The translations under genes were made by a program, and so were the position numbers. Positions 58,850 to 64,000 of a stretch of DNA of 64,000 bases are shown one piece after another. The notes beneath the pieces were generated by a model. The model made no database searches, had not been told where the DNA came from, and saw only the letters and a list, made by a program, of their open reading frames with translations. Origin of the DNA: Flectonema sp. DT1601 (lineage: Eukaryota > Euglenozoa > Diplonemea > Diplonemida > Diplonemidae); assembly GCA_964019425.1 (NCBI GenBank), contig OZ025799.1, positions 1,240,001 through 1,304,000 of the forward strand. The letters run 5' to 3'. Position 1 is the first letter of the stretch. Each line of letters opens with the position of its first letter.

Positions 58850-60192
58850 TGGTCGTGCAGCAACAAGAGCAAGCACAGCAATCAATGATGCAACAGCAGC
58901 AAGCACAGCAATTAATGGCACAGCAACAGCAGGCACAACACTTAATGATGCAACAACAGCAGCCGCAACAGCCAACACAAAGCCAGCCGGTACAACAACA
59001 AGCGCAGAACAATTCCAACAATTGCTTTTTACATGGCAACTGGACGCTTGAGACTTTAAGTCAGTCGCAAACTCACCTTCCCAACAATGTCCCACCAATC
59101 TCCCCCTTTTCGTTTATGAGCTCACCAATGATAGCGTTTAAACAGTATCTCAGAATAACAAATCTGTATTTTAAAACAATAAACATTTTAAGTTTAAAAG
59201 AAATGCACTTCACAGTTTCAAAAGACAATGTTGTAAACGTTTTTTCTTGTTTATTGGAAATCAAAAAAGAATGTGCAGCTGATTTCTTAGAAATATCCGG
59301 CCAACACGGCATTTTCTTTTCCGAACACAAAAGCACTCAACACCTCTCCTCCTACTACACAATTGTGTGGACCCCTGACACACCTTACACCCAGCTTAAA
59401 AAGATAGCAATCGATCTCAATAAAGACCCAAAAAACAAAGGAGCCCTCGGGCTCACAATGTACCAAGGAAGAAGCCTTGGGATACGAATTAAAAAAGAAT
59501 CAGAAACAAACTTTCGTTCAAATTTTGGAGTAAAATGTCCGACTTATTTCGAGATAAGCGGCATAAGCAAAGAGAACGCAACGTCATTTGACGTTGAATT
59601 TTTTTTTGATTTAATGAAAAAAAAAATTAAATACTGTTATAAAAAAAAAAGGGAAGAGTCACATGTTGTGAGCTCGTACGAGAATCTGCAGTCTTGCGGA
59701 TCAGTAATCGTTAAAAAAATAACTCAACCCTCAAAAGATGAAAGAAGAATTGAAAAGAACTCAATAGAAACGAAAACAGACCAAACTGAAAAAAAAGATA
59801 TTAACGAAAAAGGAAAAGGAAAAGGAAAAGGGAAAGGGAAAAAAGGAAAGAAAGGAACTAAGGGAGAGAGCGGTAAAGGAAAAAAAACTGTTTTGTCATC
59901 ACCGTCAACCTCAGTAACCCCGTCAATAGAACAAACGGACATTTTAAACCAGCTAAAATTATTGTTAGATGCACAAACAAAGCATCTAACAACAAAGATC
60001 ATTGGCACTTTTCTAGCCGATGATCCGAAAAAGCAAGCAGAAGCTTGGGATGCGGAAATAAACCCGCAAGAAAAAGAAGGTTTTCTACAAGGATCGATGG
60101 ACGATGACATCGATCTTGTGAAACAGAAGCTGGACAAAGAAAACGATGGTGATGACAACACAAAAAGAAAAAAAGAAGAACCTCCGAATTGA
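58849..60192 (+). CDS. LINE ORF1 protein (right copy)
   Basis: The frame gives 447 residues if read from ATG 58849. The frame is open further upstream to 58744, but only through inverted left-copy sequence. The A of this ATG lies in the left arm and T and G in the spacer, so the true start is unsure. Residues 1-55 are very Gln-rich (QQQ blocks with Met and Ala). A central ~170-residue region has alternating strands and helices (FTVSKDNVVNVF to YFEISGISK) that I cannot assign to a family. A basic KGKGKGKGKKGKKG tract around residue 325 probably binds nucleic acid. The C-terminus is a charged helix. In LINEs, ORF1 proteins coat the RNA and act as chaperones, which is assumed here from position. 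The stop is TGA followed by CTG. Confidence 0.75.
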   Translation: MVVQQQEQAQQSMMQQQQAQQLMAQQQQAQHLMMQQQQPQQPTQSQPVQQQAQNNSNNCFLHGNWTLETLSQSQTHLPNNVPPISPFSFMSSPMIAFKQYLRITNLYFKTINILSLKEMHFTVSKDNVVNVFSCLLEIKKECAADFLEISGQHGIFFSEHKSTQHLSSYYTIVWTPDTPYTQLKKIAIDLNKDPKNKGALGLTMYQGRSLGIRIKKESETNFRSNFGVKCPTYFEISGISKENATSFDVEFFFDLMKKKIKYCYKKKREESHVVSSYENLQSCGSVIVKKITQPSKDERRIEKNSIETKTDQTEKKDINEKGKGKGKGKGKKGKKGTKGESGKGKKTVLSSPSTSVTPSIEQTDILNQLKLLLDAQTKHLTTKIIGTFLADDPKKQAEAWDAEINPQEKEGFLQGSMDDDIDLVKQKLDKENDGDDNTKRKKEEPPN

Positions 60193-60195
60193 CTG
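60190..60195 (+). promoter_or_regulatory. Candidate readthrough stop between ORF1 and 2A-ORF2
   Basis: TGA followed by CTG resembles the leaky UGA-CUN context known from several viruses and cellular genes. The same frame continues open for 61 codons with meaningful protein sequence (2A motif and endonuclease start), which makes readthrough or reinitiation plausible. Confidence 0.5.
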
Positions 60196-60378
60196 TTTCC
60201 TTATAATTTATATCTTTTTTATTTCTCGAACCTTCTTTTGTGTGGAGACATCCACCCGAACCCCGGTCCACAAAAAAAGCAAAAAAACAGTGAGCTGAGA
60301 ATTGTATCTTTTAATGTTTGTGGTCTCAAGTCGAAATCCGACGAAATAACTTTTTTTTTTACAAAATATAAAACCTGA
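60193..60378 (+). CDS. 2A motif and endonuclease N-terminus, in frame with ORF1 (right copy)
   Basis: After the ORF1 stop, frame 1 reads a hydrophobic segment ending NLLLC, then GDIHPNPGP at 60244-60270. Next come a Lys/Gln-rich linker and ELRIVSFNVCGLKSK, the first strand of an AP-type endonuclease with its Asn. 2A peptides make the ribosome skip the Gly-Pro bond, so the downstream protein would start at Pro. Such motifs sit at the N-terminus of other LINE proteins, including trypanosome L1Tc. This frame closes at 60376-60378, just past ten T (60351-60360); the rest of the endonuclease is in the next frame. One T fewer would make it continuous, so either a homopolymer error, a real lesion or frameshifting is involved. 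Confidence 0.75.
   Translation: MFPYNLYLFYFSNLLLCGDIHPNPGPQKKQKNSELRIVSFNVCGLKSKSDEITFFFTKYKT
60244..60270 (+). promoter_or_regulatory. 2A-type ribosome-skipping motif
   Basis: GDIHPNPGP keeps the invariant NPGP and the upstream Asp-Ile of the D(V/I)ExNPGP consensus, with His in place of Glu. Leu- and Cys-rich residues precede it, as in many LINE 2A sequences. The mirror copy is at 57810-57836 on the minus strand. Confidence 0.8.
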
Positions 60379-60385
60379 CCTATTC

Positions 60386-63300
60386 ATGGTTCAGGAAACA
60401 TTGTTAAAGGATAACGACGAAACCATTAATTTTAATGGGTACAAGTGTCTCAGAAGAGACCGGAGAATTCCGGTAAAAAAAAACGCACCCGTCAGAGGTG
60501 GTGGATTGGCAATTTTTTACAAAAACAGCCTAAGCGTGACAGCATTCGCTGTTGCACAACACAGCCAAGACTGCACTGAAGTCCAGGGCATTTTTGTGTC
60601 AAATTCAAAACAAACTGTAAGGGTATACAACGTGTACAGACCACCGGTAAGCCAATCAACCTCTGATAGGTCCCCCTCTTTTGATATGAATAGTATTTTT
60701 CTTTTTAATAAAAATGATAAAGTAGTTATCGCGGGGGATCTTAACGCAAGGCATCCACTCTGGGACCCGAGAGACGAGTCAAACACAAATGGCCATGAAG
60801 TCTCGACTTTTCTAAACAATAACCAGTTTGAATGCTGCAACGTTAAGGAAATCCCCACAAGACCAAAATCAAACACTTCTCCTGATGTTGTTCTCCAAAA
60901 AAACTGTGATATTGGCAACTGGACGACGCTCGAATCTCTATCAAGCGATCATGTACCAATGTATTTTTCTCTTTCTTTTTTTTCGGATTCGATAAACAGA
61001 GCGAACGGTGCAACGGTTTTTTCTTATAATTGGAACAGGGCACTGTGGCCAAACTACAGCTCCCACCTCGAAAGGGTGGCGAAGCGACTTGAAAAGATTC
61101 AAGATAACCAGAAATTATCAATGGAATTCATAAAAGAATTAAAAAATGCGTTACGGATCTTTGTACCAAGGATTTATTTGAAAGGAAAGTCACCAAAGAA
61201 GTGGTGGAACACGACGGTTGCATCTAAGTTTCATGAGTTCAACGAGTCACATTGTGACCAACGGGATGATCTTACAGATCTGTCGCAACAGGGAAAGTCA
61301 ATTTTTACATCTTTAAAAAAAGAACTCAAAAAAACAGTCGTTGATGCCAAGAATCAACAGTTTAAAAAAAGCCTTAAAAAAGACAAGTCTATTATTGAAG
61401 CTTTTGAAGACATAAGAGGCCTTGATGGAAGATCAAGACTTAAAGAAATTCGAGAAATCACCTGTGGTGATAAACTTGTTACAGATGATGTGGAAAAAGC
61501 ATCAATTTTCAATAATCAATTTTTACAACGTGTTGGTAACATCAAAGAAAAAACAAAGACAAAGAAAATAGAAACAGACCCTTCTGATTTTACACCATTT
61601 ACACAACATGAACTTAGAATCCAATTGAGAGGAATGGCTCTGGAAAAGAATTCACCAGATGGCGTTCAAGGTATTCTTCTTAACCATTTGGGACCTAGAA
61701 TGCTAAACATTTTACTTAAGATTTTTAACAATTCGTGGAAACATTCTGTTGTCCCGAGTGATTGGAAAGACACACACTGGATCCCTGTTTTAAAAAAAGG
61801 AAAACCCCCAAACCTCCCCTCTTCATATAGAATGATCTCTCTCACCCCTTTTATTGCGAAATTGATGGAAAGAATGGTGAAGGAACGTCTTACGTATTTT
61901 ATGCAATCACCGAATGAAAAGAAAACTGACGGTATTGGTTTCAACCAAACTTCTTATCGGAAAACGCGTTCTTGCCGGGAAAACATCCTATATGTTACGG
62001 ACAGACTTAGATTTCTTAAACACCAAAAAAAGTCAGCGGCCCTTGTTCTTCTTGATATCGAAAAAGCTTTTGATAGTGTGAACCATGATCTTCTCCTTCA
62101 AAGGATGGTAGATCTTGGAATACCAAAACATTTTATAGCCTGGATTCAGGCCTTTCTTAAAAAACGAAGAGCAGCGGTTGTTGTTAATAATGAAAAAGGT
62201 TCTTACCACAATGTTTATTCTGGCGTTCCACAAGGAACAGTTTTGTCGGCTCTACTTTTTACTCTGTATATTGAAAAAGTCGCAGAAAGACTAGATATTA
62301 CGGTTGCTAAGTATGCGGATGATATTGCTTTTGTAGTTGATGATGAAGGGAAAGGTTTTACTTATCATTTGGCAAAAACGAAATATTTCTTTAATGAGAT
62401 TGAAAAGGATCTAAACGAATTAAAATTAAAAGTAAGTTATGAGCCTGACAAAACAAAACTTGTGTATTATCCCTACTCCCCAAATTCCCCACTACAAACA
62501 CCTTTCACTTTTACTTCAAATTTAACAAAAAATATTGTTCCATGTGTTGATAGCGCCAAGCTTCTTGGGGTGATCCTTGATAACAAGCTCGATTGGAAAC
62601 AGCATATCTCGTATATTTGTAGAAGAGTTAATCTTCGCTTAAGGTATCTGAAGCTTGTCGCATCAAAAGCATGGGGACAGTGTACTGCAACTTTGCGTGA
62701 GGTGTATGATTTGTATATTCGACCTGTCATAACAAACTCGTGTGAAGCTTTTTATCCTGAAGTTAGGTATAAAAAGATTCACATGGACAGGCTTCTCTCT
62801 TTACACCTTAGGGGTGCGTGCTATGTCTTAGGTGCCTTACCACCAACAAGGGAAACAAGAGATAAGATCTTTTTTGAGGCACAACAACAAAGTATCAACA
62901 CCCATTTGAGACTTGAAACTGGTAGATGGTTCGCCAAAATGGCGCGAATCACGTCCCCTTTATTAAATGTCTTTATTCCACCTGAAAGAATATCCTCAAC
63001 ACCCATTGATTCTTTTACTCGTTTAGGAATGAATGTTCTGAAAGAACACAACCTTCTATCACTCAGTTTTGAGAAATATCCCATTTACGTTCATCCTCCA
63101 TGGAGTTTTTCAAATGATTTCAATGTTTTTAAACCAGAAATGCATGTTAGAAAAAAAAAAGACAAAAAGAAAAATAAAAAAGCCTGTGAAGCTGTTCTTA
63201 ATGAAATAAGGAAAGATTATGAACCAGTCTTAGAGGTATATACCGATGGTGCCGTTGTTGAAGAACGCGGTGCTGCGGGTGTGTACATCATAGACAGCGA

Positions 63301-64000
63301 AGGAAATGAATTTCTCACAAACAAAAGTGAAGCAGGAATAATCTGCACCTCTTTTAGGGCTGAAATGATGGCGATCAAAAACGCTTTTGTTTTACTTTTT
63401 AAGGAATTTAAACCGCCGGAAAATGCGTCAGTTTTATTTGTGTCAGACTCCTCCAGTGCCTTGATGGAACTGGAAAAAGGGGGAACAAAACAGAAAACGA
63501 GACTAGGAAGCCGCATCTGGCAGTTTATTGAATTTTTCAACAATAAATTCAAAACAAAGTTTATTTTCCAGCATGTCTTTTCTCACTGTGGTATTGTCGG
63601 AAACGAAGAAGCAGACAAACTAGCCCAAAACATTTCATTAAAAAAAGATGAAGAAACCCTTTTAAAACAAAAAAAAGTTCCCATAGACTACAGCACCCAT
63701 GTAGCTAAACTAAAACACAGAATAAAAGAAAAATTTGACCCCCGTCCTTTCCCATCTGAAACTGAAAGAGCGGAAGAAATTCTGATTTCACAACTCAGAA
63801 TTGGCGACTGTAAACAAACACAAGGGAAATGTCCTAGGTGCAGAGAAAAAGACTCTGTAGAGCACCTGTTAGCAAAATGCTCAAAGTACAGAAAAGAGAG
63901 GAGGATGTATCTCCAGAAAGACTCTCTAACACAAGAAGAGTTAAAGGATTGTCTTTCCACTGTACAAGGACTAGAGAATGTTTTTCTTTTTATGTCATCT
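60386..64000 (+). CDS. LINE ORF2 (right copy), 3' part outside window
   Basis: This is the same reading as the left-copy ORF2 through residue 1205 of 1250: the endonuclease, YADD reverse transcriptase, all four RNase H acidic residues and the CCHC finger are present. It is cut by the window end, not by a stop. The open frame from Met 60386 lacks the first endonuclease strand, which lies in the upstream frame. Confidence 0.9.
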   Translation, partial: MVQETLLKDNDETINFNGYKCLRRDRRIPVKKNAPVRGGGLAIFYKNSLSVTAFAVAQHSQDCTEVQGIFVSNSKQTVRVYNVYRPPVSQSTSDRSPSFDMNSIFLFNKNDKVVIAGDLNARHPLWDPRDESNTNGHEVSTFLNNNQFECCNVKEIPTRPKSNTSPDVVLQKNCDIGNWTTLESLSSDHVPMYFSLSFFSDSINRANGATVFSYNWNRALWPNYSSHLERVAKRLEKIQDNQKLSMEFIKELKNALRIFVPRIYLKGKSPKKWWNTTVASKFHEFNESHCDQRDDLTDLSQQGKSIFTSLKKELKKTVVDAKNQQFKKSLKKDKSIIEAFEDIRGLDGRSRLKEIREITCGDKLVTDDVEKASIFNNQFLQRVGNIKEKTKTKKIETDPSDFTPFTQHELRIQLRGMALEKNSPDGVQGILLNHLGPRMLNILLKIFNNSWKHSVVPSDWKDTHWIPVLKKGKPPNLPSSYRMISLTPFIAKLMERMVKERLTYFMQSPNEKKTDGIGFNQTSYRKTRSCRENILYVTDRLRFLKHQKKSAALVLLDIEKAFDSVNHDLLLQRMVDLGIPKHFIAWIQAFLKKRRAAVVVNNEKGSYHNVYSGVPQGTVLSALLFTLYIEKVAERLDITVAKYADDIAFVVDDEGKGFTYHLAKTKYFFNEIEKDLNELKLKVSYEPDKTKLVYYPYSPNSPLQTPFTFTSNLTKNIVPCVDSAKLLGVILDNKLDWKQHISYICRRVNLRLRYLKLVASKAWGQCTATLREVYDLYIRPVITNSCEAFYPEVRYKKIHMDRLLSLHLRGACYVLGALPPTRETRDKIFFEAQQQSINTHLRLETGRWFAKMARITSPLLNVFIPPERISSTPIDSFTRLGMNVLKEHNLLSLSFEKYPIYVHPPWSFSNDFNVFKPEMHVRKKKDKKKNKKACEAVLNEIRKDYEPVLEVYTDGAVVEERGAAGVYIIDSEGNEFLTNKSEAGIICTSFRAEMMAIKNAFVLLFKEFKPPENASVLFVSDSSSALMELEKGGTKQKTRLGSRIWQFIEFFNNKFKTKFIFQHVFSHCGIVGNEEADKLAQNISLKKDEETLLKQKKVPIDYSTHVAKLKHRIKEKFDPRPFPSETERAEEILISQLRIGDCKQTQGKCPRCREKDSVEHLLAKCSKYRKERRMYLQKDSLTQEELKDCLSTVQGLENVFLFMSS

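Larger units (their letters stand above)
54080..64000. repeat. Large inverted repeat: arms 54080-58849 and 59231-64000
   Basis: Position x on the left matches position 118080 minus x on the opposite strand throughout (checked at the LINE ORFs, the 2A motif, the homopolymer and both ends). The arms are at least 4770 bp, seem identical, and surround a 381-bp unique spacer (58850-59230). The right arm runs off the window, so total length is unknown. Confidence 0.93.
58850..64000 (+). mobile_element. LINE, right copy, head-to-head with the left copy; 3' end outside window
   Basis: Same element on the plus strand. It extends 381 bp further 5' than the left copy (the spacer), giving the N-terminal part of ORF1. 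Its 5' boundary falls exactly at the junction with the left copy, so it may also be 5'-truncated. ORF2 is open to the window edge. Confidence 0.88.

Noticed and set aside
58850-59039. Cys-rich N-terminus of the minus-strand frame at 57888-59039
   Set aside because: It is the reverse complement of the CAG/CAA-rich Gln coding of the right-copy ORF1 and belongs to the spacer, not to the left LINE.

Overview
The window is nuclear DNA of a kinetoplastid protist, most likely a free-living bodonid-type lineage rather than a well-known trypanosomatid (the lineage is an inference). The evidence is a tandem array of spliced-leader (SL) RNA genes with a 39-nt exon ending CTGTACTTTATTG followed by a GT donor, linked to 119-nt 5S rRNA genes. 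Further evidence is intronless protein genes on one strand, separated by short gaps holding polypyrimidine tracts and AG acceptors, as expected for polycistronic transcription with trans-splicing. Two retroelement types of kinetoplastid character are also present: a VIPER-like tyrosine-recombinase (YR) element with its short SIRE-like partner, and an ingi/I-group-like LINE.

Layout. (1) 2-6109: four plus-strand protein genes: the 3' part of a large protein that may be a degenerate dynein-like AAA protein, an EF-hand protein, an unrecognised protein, and a gamma-glutamyl hydrolase. (2) 6110-8268: about 2.2 kb in which I see no convincing gene. (3) 8269-53440: a 5S/SL RNA array with a 610-bp period and both genes on the plus strand. 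I count 57 intact SL RNA genes, 64 intact 5S genes and one truncated 5S gene. Seven SL genes are split at the same bond, between exon nt 26 and 27, by a 475-bp non-autonomous element. An eighth is split at the same bond by a larger relative carrying reverse transcriptase and RNase H (40164-42373, incomplete at its left). (4) 53441-64000: two head-to-head LINE copies forming an inverted repeat with arms of at least 4.77 kb around a 381-bp spacer. The left copy ends in poly(A) exactly where a 5S gene should begin.

How the parts relate. The SL RNA supplies the capped 39-nt leader for every mRNA, and 5S RNA is its array partner. The YR-type elements use the SL exon itself as a target. The insertion point is the centre of a dyad in the exon (TACAG-TTT-CTGTA), and the element end-to-end junction, visible at 41809/41810, is also a dyad (GCAA-TTA-TTGC). 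Insertions have no target duplication and look like recombination within a short TT(T/A) core. This is the best candidate for an undescribed system here. A second candidate lies in the LINE: ORF1 ends in UGA-CUG and, in the same frame, is followed by a 2A-type ribosome-skipping motif (GDIHPNPGP) just before the endonuclease domain.

Limits. Everything was read by eye. Identity between array units was judged from their matching translations and repeated line text, not from an alignment. Protein family calls without strong motifs are marked as weak.
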